Shown: positions 35,326 to 43,683 of the stretch, piece by piece
Position numbering within the stretch: the stretch's first letter is position 1
Layout: each line of letters opens with the position of its first letter
Assembly: GCF_001411805.1 (NCBI RefSeq)
Contig: NZ_CP007213.1
Coordinates: forward strand, 2,232,001 to 2,296,000
Length of the DNA: 64,000 bases
Reading direction: 5' to 3'
Source: Burkholderia plantarii
GTDB taxonomy: Bacteria > Pseudomonadota > Gammaproteobacteria > Burkholderiales > Burkholderiaceae
The notes under the pieces: generated by a model
What the model was told of the DNA's origin: nothing
The model's input: only the letters and a program-made list of their open reading frames with translations
Database searches by the model: none
Translations under genes and position numbers: made by a program

Positions 35326-36119
35326 CCTGCCTCCGTCGGCAACGCGGCCGGTGCCGGCCCGGCGAGCGCGCGCGCCAGCGACGAGGCCACGCGCGCCAGT
35401 ACCGGTTCGGGTCCGGTGTCGAGATAGAAGTGGCCGCCGGCGAACGCGTGGAACGCGCATTCGCCGCGGGTGGTGTCGCGCCACGGCGCGAGCTTTTCCG
35501 CGTCCGCGGTGGCCGGATCGTCGCTGCCGGTGAACACCGTCAGCGGGCAATCGAGCGGCGCGCGCCGGGGTTCGGCCGGGAATACCGAGGGATAGGTGCC
35601 GCACAGATGGAAATCCGCGCGGAGCGTGGGCATCAGCAGCTCGATGAAATCGTGGTCGTTCAGCAGCGCCTCGGGCGTGCCGCCGAGCGCACGCAGCTTG
35701 TCGACCATTTGCCGGTGCGTGCAGCCGAGCCAGTGCGTCTCGCTGGCGCGCCGCGACGGCGCGACCGATGCCGACGCGCCGAACCAGACCGGCGCCGCCT
35801 CGCCGCGCGCGCGCAGCGCATGGAGCAGCTCATGGGCAACCAGCGAGCCCATGCTGTGGCCGAACACGGCGAACGGCAGCGACGGGTCGCGCCGCGCACG
35901 CCAGTCGGTGCAGAGCGACTCGATCAGCGACGGCCAGTCGGTATGGGGCGGCAGCGCGCGGCGCAGGCCGTGCCCCGGCAGGTCGAGCGCGATCACGGCG
36001 ACACCGCGCGGCAGCGCCTGCTGCCAGCGCCGGTACAGCGAAGCCGCGCCGCCCGCATGCGCGAAACAGAACAGTTGCACGGGCGGCAGCGCCGCCGGTG
36101 CGCGATCGCTCGCCGACAT
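35313..36119 (-). CDS. Type II thioesterase of the siderophore operon
   Basis: The 268-residue alpha/beta-hydrolase matches stand-alone NRPS editing thioesterases. The nucleophile is Ser89 in GHSMGS, the acid is near Asp200 in GSDDP, and the base is His230 in GGHFYLDTG. Such enzymes free stalled or misloaded carrier proteins. It starts three bases after the MbtH gene stop and overlaps the dioxygenase gene, so it is the second gene of the operon. Confidence 0.92.
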   Translation of the reverse strand: MSASDRAPAALPPVQLFCFAHAGGAASLYRRWQQALPRGVAVIALDLPGHGLRRALPPHTDWPSLIESLCTDWRARRDPSLPFAVFGHSMGSLVAHELLHALRARGEAAPVWFGASASVAPSRRASETHWLGCTHRQMVDKLRALGGTPEALLNDHDFIELLMPTLRADFHLCGTYPSVFPAEPRRAPLDCPLTVFTGSDDPATADAEKLAPWRDTTRGECAFHAFAGGHFYLDTGPEPVLARVASSLARALAGPAPAALPTEAGWMQ

Positions 36120-36122
36120 CGA

Positions 36123-36350
36123 TCAGTTCGCCGAGCGCTTGGCTTCCTGCTCCGCCATGGCCTTGCGCAGGCTCAGCGGACGCATGTCGGTCCAGACCTC
36201 CTTGATCCACTCGAGGCAGGCCTCTTTCGTGCCCGACTTGCCGGCGGCCGTCCAGCCCGGCGGAAGCTCGCGGAACTCCGGCCAGATCGAATACTGTTCC
36301 TCGTGATTGACCACCACCCGATACGTCGTGTTTTCGTCGCCCCAGCTCAT
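36123..36350 (-). CDS. MbtH-like protein
   Basis: The 75-residue protein has the complete MbtH signature: [10 protein letters not shown] (15-24), PPGW (30-33) and [10 protein letters not shown] (53-62), with Trp23, Trp33 and Trp53. MbtH proteins bind adenylation domains and are often needed for their activity or solubility. It is the first gene of the main siderophore operon. ATG 36350 is chosen because GGAGC lies eight bases upstream and the family starts in this way. A Fur-like site lies 43 bases upstream. Confidence 0.96.
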   Translation of the reverse strand: MSWGDENTTYRVVVNHEEQYSIWPEFRELPPGWTAAGKSGTKEACLEWIKEVWTDMRPLSLRKAMAEQEAKRSAN

Positions 36351-36392
36351 CGATTGCTCCGTTCGACCGGCTTGCCGGCCAGTGAAAGTTGA

Positions 36393-36411
36393 ATAAACGA
36401 ATCTCATTTAC
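36393..36411 (-). promoter_or_regulatory. Fur-box-like site before the mbtH operon
   Basis: The sequence ATAAACGAATCTCATTTAC shares 15 of 19 positions with the Fur box over the receptor promoter. It lies 43 bases upstream of the mbtH start, where it would cover the operon promoter. The -10 region is not clear by eye. Confidence 0.6.
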
Positions 36412-36509
36412 ACACAACGGTGTGACGTGGCCCTGTACGTCTTGCGGAGCGAACCGGTCGTCGCATCGACCCGGCGTCGATGCAGGCCCGGCGCACGGCG
36501 TGCCGCCCC

Positions 36510-36528
36510 GCGAATGAGAATCATTGGC
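36510..36528. promoter_or_regulatory. Fur-box-like site, middle of the divergent region
   Basis: The core AATGAGAATCATT (36513-36525) matches the Fur core AATGATAATCATT at 12 of 13 bases, the best match in the window. It lies 160 bases before mbtH and about 390 bases before the divergent gene at 36919, so it could serve either promoter. Confidence 0.65.
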
Positions 36529-36749
36529 ATTTGGTGCGTACTCTGACGGGCGCGCCCTGTGTTGTCAAGTCACTTCACAACGCGGCGAGCCGGTTTCCGT
36601 CTGGGCGACTGGCGAACGACGGCGTGGGCAGCGGAATTGCTTTCATCCGGCCTTCATTCACGCAGTCATCATGCGTGGAGGGTACCGTGAGCGCTCCGCC
36701 ATGCTGAAGTCCAGCGCATGACACGTCGATCTTCCGCCGCTTACATTCT

Positions 36750-36768
36750 GCAAATGAGAACCATTTGC
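36750..36768. promoter_or_regulatory. Palindromic Fur-box-like site facing the gene at 36919
   Basis: The sequence GCAAATGAGAACCATTTGC is a dyad with perfect 7-base arms (GCAAATG / CATTTGC) around a 5-base centre. Its core resembles the other Fur sites here. It lies about 150 bases before the plus-strand phosphopantetheinyl-transferase-like gene and may put that gene under iron control. Confidence 0.6.
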
Positions 36769-36918
36769 ATTAGTTGGAGAACTATCGGAATATAGCGGCA
36801 CTTCAAATCACAATGAGAGAGCCCGATCGATCATGCATGCCGAGATCCGAACGCATGCCGCCGTGCGATCGTCCGCCCCCGGCGTCGTGCCTGGCCGCCG
36901 CCCGCCGGAGCCGATCGC

Positions 36919-37800
36919 ATGAGGGCCGGTACCCGGCCCCCCGGCCCGCGAGTCGCGCCGCCGCTTCCCGATTCCCTGCCCGAACGCTCGATCCACCTCG
37001 CGCCCGACGTGACGTTCAGCGCGCACGCGCTCGCCGAGCAGCCGCCCTACTGCGCGCAGCCGCTGCGTGACGGCGAACTGCGGCTGTGGCTGCTGCGGCC
37101 CGAGTGGCAACTGCTGTCGAAGGAGGACGCGTTCGCGCGGCTCTCGCGCTACGAGCGCAAGCGCGCCAAGTGCTTTCCGCAGCCCGCCATCGGCAAGCGC
37201 TTCGCGGTGGGGCGCGCGGTGCTGCGCGGCATTCTCGGCGGCATCGTGGGCACCCGGCCCGAAGCGCTCGAACTCGTCGATCACGAAAGCGGCCGCATCA
37301 CGCTGGCCGAGCCGTGGGCGGACGGCGCGCTCGACGTCGCGATCGCCTACGCCGGCATCTGGATCCTGATCGGCGTGAGCGCGCAGCCGATCGGGCTCGC
37401 CACCGCGTTCTCGGTAGGCGATGCCGTGGACCACGACGAGCAGCAGCGCGTGCGGCTCACGAGCGTGGCGAGCGCCGCGCGCGCGCCGGCCGGCGACGCG
37501 CTCGCCGTGCCCGATGTCCCGGCCGGCGGCGATGCGTCCGCCACGGTTCAGGTCGAAGCCGGCCCGGCCCCGCATGCGCACCGCGTGCATACGCACGACG
37601 CCGGCAGCTGGCGCGTGATCGACCTGCCGATGCCGGGCCGTCAGTGCATGGCCGCGGTGGCCGCGCGCGAGATTCGCGAGGTGCGGGCGAGCGGCTGGAA
37701 CAGTTCGGTCAAGCTGCCGCTGCCGGCCGACGACGCGCCGCGCGGACGGCGCGCGACGAGCCCGGCGGTCGGCATCCGGCGCGCCGTGGCACGCGACTGA
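36919..37800 (+). CDS. Phosphopantetheinyl-transferase-like protein lacking catalytic motifs
   Basis: This 293-residue protein follows the Sfp/EntD layout: SKEDAFARLSRYERKRAKC, then FAVGRAVLRGILG (96-106), then GRITLAEP in the place of GKPYL. Where active enzymes have FNLSHS and GVDIE, it reads LDVAIAYAGI (138-147) and PIGLATAF (157-164). The Mg-binding Asp and Glu and the Ser-His are therefore absent, and no WxxKE motif follows. The C-terminal half (about 180-293) is Ala/Pro-rich and divergent. It is probably a catalytically dead relative with a structural or regulatory role, or a decaying gene; an active enzyme would then be encoded elsewhere. It is divergent from the mbtH operon, with a Fur-like dyad at 36750. 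ATG 36919 has GGAG nine bases upstream. Confidence 0.7.
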   Translation: MRAGTRPPGPRVAPPLPDSLPERSIHLAPDVTFSAHALAEQPPYCAQPLRDGELRLWLLRPEWQLLSKEDAFARLSRYERKRAKCFPQPAIGKRFAVGRAVLRGILGGIVGTRPEALELVDHESGRITLAEPWADGALDVAIAYAGIWILIGVSAQPIGLATAFSVGDAVDHDEQQRVRLTSVASAARAPAGDALAVPDVPAGGDASATVQVEAGPAPHAHRVHTHDAGSWRVIDLPMPGRQCMAAVAAREIREVRASGWNSSVKLPLPADDAPRGRRATSPAVGIRRAVARD

Positions 37801-38023
37801 CATCCGTGGCGGCACGCGGCCGTCGCGAGCCCGCGCGACAGGTCTTCACAAACTTGCGGCGAGCCCTGCGCCGGCGGGCGCGGCGCCGCTTCGCGGCATC
37901 GTTGCCACGCCTCGGCGGCACCGATATATTACGGACGGCCAGGCCCGCCGCAGGTCGTGTCTGGCGCGCCACGCGGCGAGCCGGCCGCGTGGCGCCCCTC
38001 CCTTCCGACACGACGGTGGATCG

Positions 38024-38785
38024 ATGACGTCACGCAAGAATCGCTTCCTCGTGTATCTCCTCGCGGCGCTGCTCGGCGTGATCGCGGTGCGCGTGGTGCA
38101 GCACCTGCGCGGCGAGCCGGACGGCTCGACCGCCGTCACCACCACGGCGGCCATCGCGGCCAGCGAGGACGAGGAGGAAGACGACAACCCGTTTCCCGAG
38201 AACGTGCCCGCGCACGATGCGTTCGACGCGTTCATGGAAAGGCTCGACGCCGATCCGAAGTTCAAGGCGATCGCCGACGGCACGCAGGCCGCGAACGCCT
38301 ACGACAAGGGCTTCGGGCTCACCCAGGACGGCTTGTCGAGGCTGTCCGACGCGCAACTCGAACAGCGCCTCGTCCTGATGTCGAAGGTGGTGACGTCGAT
38401 GCCCGACGCCGACTGCCGGACCACCTCGCGGCCCACCGTCGACGCGGCCGACAAGCAGCGCATCCTCAACGACGCGATCGGCCGGCTGGACCGGAAGGAT
38501 GCGGCCGAGTGGTTCGATGTCTCGTTCGCGGCCGCCCGCGCCGTGCTCGACAAGGCGCCCGTGATTGCTTCCGATCACGCGACCGTCACGGCCGCGCTGG
38601 AGCGGATCGTGCGGCAGGTGCCGCAGCAGGACCGGCAGCGCTTCCTGAACGCGATCCGCACGCCGGCCGCGGCCGAGCCGGCCGACACCTGCTGGGCCAC
38701 GCGCACGCTCTACCAGAAGGCGGTGAAGCTCGACGAACCGTATCGGGCGGCGCTGGCGCGCGGGCTGGTGGAAACGGCGGGCTGA
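38024..38785 (+). CDS. Hypothetical membrane-anchored protein
   Basis: The 253-residue protein has a single N-terminal membrane segment (about 8-24, RFLVYLLAALLGVIAVRVV), then an acidic linker (SEDEEEDD near 48-55). A soluble, helix-rich domain with two cysteines (near 130 and 228) follows. I do not recognise the family. The topology suggests an inner-membrane protein with its bulk in the periplasm. It stands alone between the siderophore locus and a GNAT gene, with good coding character throughout. Confidence 0.75.
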   Translation: MTSRKNRFLVYLLAALLGVIAVRVVQHLRGEPDGSTAVTTTAAIAASEDEEEDDNPFPENVPAHDAFDAFMERLDADPKFKAIADGTQAANAYDKGFGLTQDGLSRLSDAQLEQRLVLMSKVVTSMPDADCRTTSRPTVDAADKQRILNDAIGRLDRKDAAEWFDVSFAAARAVLDKAPVIASDHATVTAALERIVRQVPQQDRQRFLNAIRTPAAAEPADTCWATRTLYQKAVKLDEPYRAALARGLVETAG

Positions 38786-38962
38786 CGACGGCCGGGCGAG
38801 ACCATCCGGGCACGGATCTGCCGGCCGGCATGGCGCGAGCGCGGTGCGCCCCACGGCGGAGGTGTACGCCCGGCATGCATTCCGCACTCGATGAAACGAT
38901 TGCAGTGCGTTCCGCAACGCTTTTATGCTGTTGTCCTTTCCCTCCCGTGCCGTGTTTCGCCG

Positions 38963-39454
38963 ATGCCCATGCCCGCGTTTCGCCAAGCCGTTCCCGCCGA
39001 CGTCGATCGTTGCTTCGCGATCGAAACCTCCGCCTACGAAGGTGACGAAGCCGCCACGCGCGAGAGGATCGCGACGCGGATCGCCCGCTACCCTGAAGGA
39101 TTTCTCGTGATGGAGCTGGACGGCGCGGTCATCGGCTTCATCAACGGGGGCTGCGCCCGTCAGGTGGTGATGTCAGACGAGGCGTTCAAGGAACTGGTCG
39201 GCCACGACGCCGACGCGCCGAACGTGGTGATCATGTCGGTGGTGATCGATCCGGCGCATCAGGGCAAGGGCTACGCGCCGGCCATGATGGCGCGCTTCGT
39301 GGCCGGCATGCGGGCGCTCGGCAAGACCACCATCCATCTGATGTGCAAGAAGCGGCACGTCGCGCTGTACGAGCGCCTCGGCTATCGCTACGTCAAGCCG
39401 TCCAGTTCCGGGCACGGCGGCATGGCGTGGCACGAGATGCTCATGACGCTCTGA
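38963..39454 (+). CDS. GNAT-family N-acetyltransferase
   Basis: The 163-residue protein shows the acetyl-CoA-binding signature VVIDPAHQGKGYAPAMM (Q-x-G-K-G-x-A), preceded by the strand VVIMSVVIDP and followed by the VALYERLGYR motif. It resembles the arylalkylamine-type branch (serotonin N-acetyltransferase-like). The substrate cannot be told from sequence. The start is uncertain: ATG 38963 (MPMPAFRQAV) opens the fold cleanly, and an in-frame ATG at 38891 would add 24 unlikely residues. Its 3' end overlaps the convergent cynR by 14 bases. Confidence 0.85.
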   Translation: MPMPAFRQAVPADVDRCFAIETSAYEGDEAATRERIATRIARYPEGFLVMELDGAVIGFINGGCARQVVMSDEAFKELVGHDADAPNVVIMSVVIDPAHQGKGYAPAMMARFVAGMRALGKTTIHLMCKKRHVALYERLGYRYVKPSSSGHGGMAWHEMLMTL

Positions 39455-40412
39455 GGCGTTTCTGCCGCGCCGCCGGCGCGCCGCCGAGGCGCCCCTGCAG
39501 CGCACCCGCCGCCCGCCGCTCCGGCCGGCGCCGGCGCGCGCCTTCCTCCTCCGCCATCGCCACGAACGCCTCCAGCGCCGCGCTGCGGTAGGCATCGCGG
39601 CGCATCAGCAGCGCCACGGTCCGGCGCGGCAAGGCGGGCTTCAGGCCCACCAGCCGCAACTCGGCGTTCTCGCGCGCGATCGCGGCCGGCAGCAGCGTGG
39701 CCAGCGCCCCGCGCCGCACCACCTCGACGGCCGCGCTGATCGAATTGACCTCCATCGCGATGCGTGGCGCCACGCCGTGCCGCCGGCAATAGCGGTCCAG
39801 GTAATGACGCGTGGCGAACTCGCCGTTCAGCAGCACCAGCGCCTCGTCGGCGAACTCGCGCAGCGTCAGCGCCGTGCGCCGGCCCGCATACGAATGCGAC
39901 TTGCCCACCACCACCGCCAGCGCCTCGACGAACAGCGCGCGCACCTCGAAATCCGGCGAACCGGTCTCGCTGAAGGCGATCCCGACGTCGAGCGCGTCCT
40001 CGCTCAGCAGCGGCTCCATGCGCTCCTGCGGCATCTCCAGCACGCTCAGCGCGATGTTCGGATAACGGCGGTGATAGCGGTCCAGCAGCGGCCCGATCAG
40101 GTAGGTGGCGAAGGTCGGCGTCATGCCGATCCGCAGCGAACCGCGGCTCAGCTCGCTGACGTCGTCGATCGCGCGCCGGCCCGCCTCCAGGTCCTGCAGC
40201 GCGCGCCGCGCGTAGTGGGCATACGCCACACCGGCGTCGGTCAGCCGGATCGCGCGGCCCGAGCGGTCGAGCAGCGGCACGCCGAGCGTGTCCTCCAGCT
40301 GCCGGACCTGCTGCGACAGCGTCGGCTGCGAGACGTGCAGCGCCTCGGCCGCGCGCGTGAAGTTGCCGTGTTCCGCGACCGCCAGGAAATAACGAATATG
40401 CCGGAGCAACAT
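39441..40412 (-). CDS. cynR: LysR-type regulator CynR of the cyanate operon
   Basis: The 323-residue LysR protein has an N-terminal winged helix (RYFLAVAEHGNFTRAAEALHVSQPTLSQQVRQLE, about 6-40) and the usual two-subdomain effector region. It is divergent from cynT and cynS, as in known cyanate operons. CynR activates cynTS in the presence of cyanate. The C-terminal ~35 residues are Arg/Ala-rich and extend beyond the usual ~300 residues. Shared sites probably lie in the 135-base gap, where TGCCTAT (40437) and ATAGGCA (40474) form an inverted pair. Confidence 0.9.
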   Translation of the reverse strand: MLLRHIRYFLAVAEHGNFTRAAEALHVSQPTLSQQVRQLEDTLGVPLLDRSGRAIRLTDAGVAYAHYARRALQDLEAGRRAIDDVSELSRGSLRIGMTPTFATYLIGPLLDRYHRRYPNIALSVLEMPQERMEPLLSEDALDVGIAFSETGSPDFEVRALFVEALAVVVGKSHSYAGRRTALTLREFADEALVLLNGEFATRHYLDRYCRRHGVAPRIAMEVNSISAAVEVVRRGALATLLPAAIARENAELRLVGLKPALPRRTVALLMRRDAYRSAALEAFVAMAEEEGARRRRPERRAAGALQGRLGGAPAARQKRLRAS

Positions 40413-40436
40413 CGAGCGTCCTCGAACTATTGGTGA

Positions 40437-40480
40437 TGCCTATGGCTCCGATAATAAACCGGTCTTGGACGCTATAGGCA
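40437..40480. promoter_or_regulatory. Candidate CynR-binding inverted repeat
   Basis: TGCCTAT at 40437-40443 and its exact reverse complement ATAGGCA at 40474-40480 flank 30 bases in the gap between cynR and cynT. The spacing is close to three helical turns, as between the recognition and activation sites of LysR regulators. The role is inferred from position. Confidence 0.45.
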
Positions 40481-40547
40481 CGCCGGCGCATTCTCTGCCC
40501 ATCGATTGTCGACCCGGTTGTCGACCCCAACGAGGACGGAGCGAACC

Positions 40548-41207
40548 ATGCAAGAGGTCATCGACGGTTTCCTGAGGTTCCAGAAGGACGTGTTCCCGCA
40601 GCGCACCGAGCTGTTCAAGCGCCTGGCCACCCGCCAGCAGCCGCGCACGCTGTTCATTTCCTGCTCGGACAGCCGGCTGGTGCCGGAACTCGTCACGCAG
40701 CGCGAGCCGGGCGACCTGTTCGTGATCCGCAATGCCGGCAACATCGTGCCGTGCTACGGCCCGGAGCCGGGCGGCGTGACGGCCACCGTCGAATACGCGG
40801 TGGCCGCGCTCGGCGTGACCGACGTGGTGGTCTGCGGCCATTCCGATTGCGGCGCGATGACGGCGATCGCCACCTGCCAGTGCCTCGACCACATGCCCGC
40901 CGTGCGCAACTGGCTGCGCTATGCCGATTCCGCGCGGGTGGTGAACGAGGCACGCGAGCATCGCGACCAGGCCGCCCGGATCGACTCGATGGTGCGCGAG
41001 AACGTGATCGCCCAGCTGGCCAACCTCAAGACTCACCCGGCCGTGCGGCTCGCGCTCGAACAGGGGCGCCTCGCGCTGCACGGCTGGGTGTACGACATCG
41101 AGACCGGCTCGATCGATGCGCTCGACGGCACCCGCTACCGCTTCGTCCCGCTCGCCGACCATCCGCACGCGCGCGCCACGCCGCCCCGGCTCGACCTCGC
41201 GGCCTGA
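40548..41207 (+). CDS. cynT: Beta-class carbonic anhydrase CynT
   Basis: The 219-residue protein has the zinc-site residues of beta carbonic anhydrases: Cys39 and Asp41 in SCSDSRL, and His98 and Cys101 in GHSDCGAM. Next to cyanase it supplies bicarbonate, the co-substrate for cyanate breakdown, and prevents its loss as CO2. ATG 40548 has CGGAGCG eight bases upstream. It begins 135 bases from the divergent cynR and lies 45 bases before cynS. Confidence 0.96.
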   Translation: MQEVIDGFLRFQKDVFPQRTELFKRLATRQQPRTLFISCSDSRLVPELVTQREPGDLFVIRNAGNIVPCYGPEPGGVTATVEYAVAALGVTDVVVCGHSDCGAMTAIATCQCLDHMPAVRNWLRYADSARVVNEAREHRDQAARIDSMVRENVIAQLANLKTHPAVRLALEQGRLALHGWVYDIETGSIDALDGTRYRFVPLADHPHARATPPRLDLAA

Positions 41208-41252
41208 GCCGCCCCGCCTCGCTTTCCCCGCCCTTTCCCAAGGAGCCTCACC

Positions 41253-41723
41253 ATGACGCAATCGCAACACAGCCAGACCGCCCGCCAAGCCCTGACCGAC
41301 GCGATCATCGACGCGAAGATCCGCAAGAACCTGACGTTCGAACAGCTCAACGAAGGCACCGGCCTGAGCGTCGCGTTCGTCACCGCCGCGCTGCTGGGCC
41401 AGCACCCGCTGCCGGCCGAGGCGGCCCGGCTGGTGGCCGGCAGGCTCGACCTCGACGAGGACGCCGTGCGCCTGCTGCAGACGATCCCCGTGCGCGGCAG
41501 CATCCCCGGCGGCGTGCCGACCGATCCGACCATCTACCGCTTCTACGAGATCGTGCAGGTGTACGGCTCGACGCTGAAGGCGCTGATCCACGAGCAGTTC
41601 GGCGACGGCATCATCAGCGCGATCAACTTCAAGCTCGACGTGAAGAAGGTGGACGATCCCGAGGGCGGCTCGCGCGCGGTGATCACGCTGGACGGCAAGT
41701 ACCTGCCCACCAAGCCGTTCTGA
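41253..41723 (+). CDS. cynS: Cyanase (cyanate hydratase) CynS
   Basis: The 156-residue enzyme has the length of E. coli cyanase and keeps its catalytic residues at the same numbers: Arg96 and Glu99 in YRFYE, and Ser122 in GIISAINF. The C-terminal half (from [11 protein letters not shown] to LPTKPF) is nearly identical to the family. It converts cyanate and bicarbonate to ammonia and CO2. AAGGAGCC lies just before the ATG. It is the second gene of the cynTS operon. Confidence 0.98.
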   Translation: MTQSQHSQTARQALTDAIIDAKIRKNLTFEQLNEGTGLSVAFVTAALLGQHPLPAEAARLVAGRLDLDEDAVRLLQTIPVRGSIPGGVPTDPTIYRFYEIVQVYGSTLKALIHEQFGDGIISAINFKLDVKKVDDPEGGSRAVITLDGKYLPTKPF

Positions 41724-41908
41724 GCCCGCTGGCGCGCGGTCTGGCGTGGCCGCGGCGCGGCTCGCAATGGATTCATCCGACGCGGACGCGGCTGCCGCGC
41801 CGCCGCGAGCGCCTCGACCCCGGCGCCGTGGCGCCGGCTCGGCGGACGAACGGACGGAACCGGCCTGCGGGCTCGGCCGCCGTGCCGGCGGCGGCCTTCC
41901 CGCCGGCC

Positions 41909-42925
41909 TCAGTGCCCCGCCGCCGCAGCGGCGGCGCCGCCGGCCGGCGGCGTCCAGATCCGGATGTCGGTCGCGGTGACGCGTGCCGGGATCATGCCCG
42001 CCGCGCGATACGTATCGGCGATGCGCTGCTGCTCGGCGAGCTGGTCGCGCCGCACCGGCACGATCTCGTAGCTGCGCCGGCTGTTGGCCAGCGCGACGGT
42101 GGCTTCCGGCAGATTGCCCCAGACGGGGCTCAGGATCTTCGCGGCCTCGTCCGGATGCGCCTTGACCCACTTGCCGGTCTGGTTCAGCAGGTTGAACACG
42201 ACGGGCAGCACGTCGGGATGGCGGGTCACGAACGCCGTGGTCGCCGTGTAGAAACGGTTGTACTGGGCGAGCCCGTCGCGCCCGTCGGCCAGCACGCGCA
42301 CGTGGTCGTCACGCTGCTCCGAGGCCAGGAACGGATCCCAGATCACCCATGCGTCGACGTTGCCGCCGCGAAACGCGGCCAGCGCGTCGGACGCTTCCAG
42401 ATAGCGGATGTCGACCTCGCCGGGCGCGATCCCGGCGCGCTTCAACGCGGCCAGCAGCAGGTAATGGCAGCCCGAGCCCTTCGACACCGCCACGCGCTTG
42501 CCGCGCAGGTCGGCCACGCTGCGGACCGGCGAGTTCGACGGCACGATGATCGCCTGCGCGGACGGCGCCGAGGTCTCCTCGGCGTAGTAGGTCAGCGGCG
42601 CGTTGGCCGCCTGCGTGAACAGCGCGAACGCGTCGGCCACGTCGGCGTTCAGGTCGACGCTGCTGGTGTTCATCGCTTCCAGCAAGCCGCTCGCGAACTC
42701 GTGCCAGCGCACGTCGTAGCCGAGCGCGCCGAGCCGGCGCTCGAGTTCGCCGTTGCGCTTGAGCAGGATGAACAGCGCCGAGGAGCGCTGATAGCCGATC
42801 GATACCGTGTCGCGCGCCGCCGCGGCGGGCGCGAAAGATGCGACGGCCACGCCCAGGCCGAAGGCGATGACACCGCGAACGGCGGCGCGCATGACGATGC
42901 GCCGCCGGGAAACGAACCACGACAT
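41909..42925 (-). CDS. SsuA/NrtA-like ABC transporter substrate-binding protein (orphan)
   Basis: The 338-residue protein has a signal peptide (GVAVASFAPAAAARD near 20-34) and the fold of the SsuA/TauA/NrtA binding proteins, with VADLRGKRVAVSKGSGCHYLL and DAWVIWDPFLASEQ as typical segments. Such proteins bind sulfonates, taurine, nitrate or cyanate. No permease or ATPase is adjacent. It is convergent with cynS, and since cyanobacterial cyanate importers use an NrtA-like binding protein, cyanate is one option; aliphatic sulfonates are the more common ligand. ATG 42925 has GGAG eight bases upstream. Confidence 0.88.
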   Translation of the reverse strand: MSWFVSRRRIVMRAAVRGVIAFGLGVAVASFAPAAAARDTVSIGYQRSSALFILLKRNGELERRLGALGYDVRWHEFASGLLEAMNTSSVDLNADVADAFALFTQAANAPLTYYAEETSAPSAQAIIVPSNSPVRSVADLRGKRVAVSKGSGCHYLLLAALKRAGIAPGEVDIRYLEASDALAAFRGGNVDAWVIWDPFLASEQRDDHVRVLADGRDGLAQYNRFYTATTAFVTRHPDVLPVVFNLLNQTGKWVKAHPDEAAKILSPVWGNLPEATVALANSRRSYEIVPVRRDQLAEQQRIADTYRAAGMIPARVTATDIRIWTPPAGGAAAAAAGH

Positions 42926-43205
42926 GAACAGGACTCCGGAACGGACAATCCGGCGACTATAGCGTCGCGAGAGCGGCGGCCGAACCATCGATATCGCATA
43001 TCGTTAGCAGCGCGACGCGCGCCCGCCCCGCCGCCCGCCCCGCCGCCTGCCCTGCCTCGTGGCTCGATCGCGCGTCGCATGACGCGGATCCTGCGCCATT
43101 GTTATCGACCTGTTACATTGCATGAATCCGTGGGCCGTCGTGCCCGCGGATGCGCACGATCGTTGTGCGCTCCACCAAAACAGCAATCCTCAGGAGAAAG
43201 TCGAT

Positions 43206-43532
43206 ATGCGCACCACCCGCAAGCTGTCTCTTGCCGCCCTCACGTTGTCCCTGACGCTCGGCCTGTCCGGCGTCGCACTGGCCCAGACGGCCGCTTCCGA
43301 TCCGGGCGCCGCGGCGGCCGCCCCGGCCAGCGCGCCGACCAAGGCCGAGAAGCGCAAGGCTGCCCGCGCGCAGCACAAGGCCGAACGCAAGGCCGCCCGC
43401 GCGAAGAACAGCGCCGAGCTGAAGAAGCTGGAAGACAACGGCTACAAGCCGTCGGCGAACGATCCGAACTATCCGCAGGATCTGCAGAACGCCGAGAAGC
43501 GCGCGGCCGGCGGGGCATCGTCGGGGCAGTAA
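43206..43532 (+). CDS. Small secreted DUF4148-family protein
   Basis: The 108-residue protein has a clear signal peptide (LSLAALTLSLTLGLSGVALAQ), an Ala/Lys-rich charged helix and the DUF4148 core (LKKLEDNGYKPSANDPNYPQ). The family is common in Burkholderia and relatives; its function is unknown. CAGGAGAAA precedes the ATG at 43206. A strong terminator follows at 43559-43589. Confidence 0.85.
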   Translation: MRTTRKLSLAALTLSLTLGLSGVALAQTAASDPGAAAAAPASAPTKAEKRKAARAQHKAERKAARAKNSAELKKLEDNGYKPSANDPNYPQDLQNAEKRAAGGASSGQ

Positions 43533-43558
43533 GCGGCGCGGTAGTGTGTGCTGGATGT

Positions 43559-43589
43559 GAAACCGGCGGCCGATCAGGCCGCCGGTTTC
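43559..43589 (+). terminator. Rho-independent terminator after the DUF4148 gene
   Basis: A perfect 13-base stem (GAAACCGGCGGCC with GGCCGCCGGTTTC) encloses the loop GATCA and lies 26 bases after the stop codon. The terminal AAA/TTT pairs make it usable on both strands. Confidence 0.75.
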
Positions 43590-43683
43590 GTTATGGCGAA
43601 GGCAAACGTCGTGGCTCGTCTTGGCCGGTGAACGTGGCGAGCGAACCCGCAACGCCGCACCGCTCACCCTCAGTGGCACTCGA

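Noticed and set aside
36480..36707. A 75-codon plus-strand frame in the Fur-site region
   Set aside because: It has no ribosome-binding site or recognisable fold, and it overlaps the best Fur-like site.
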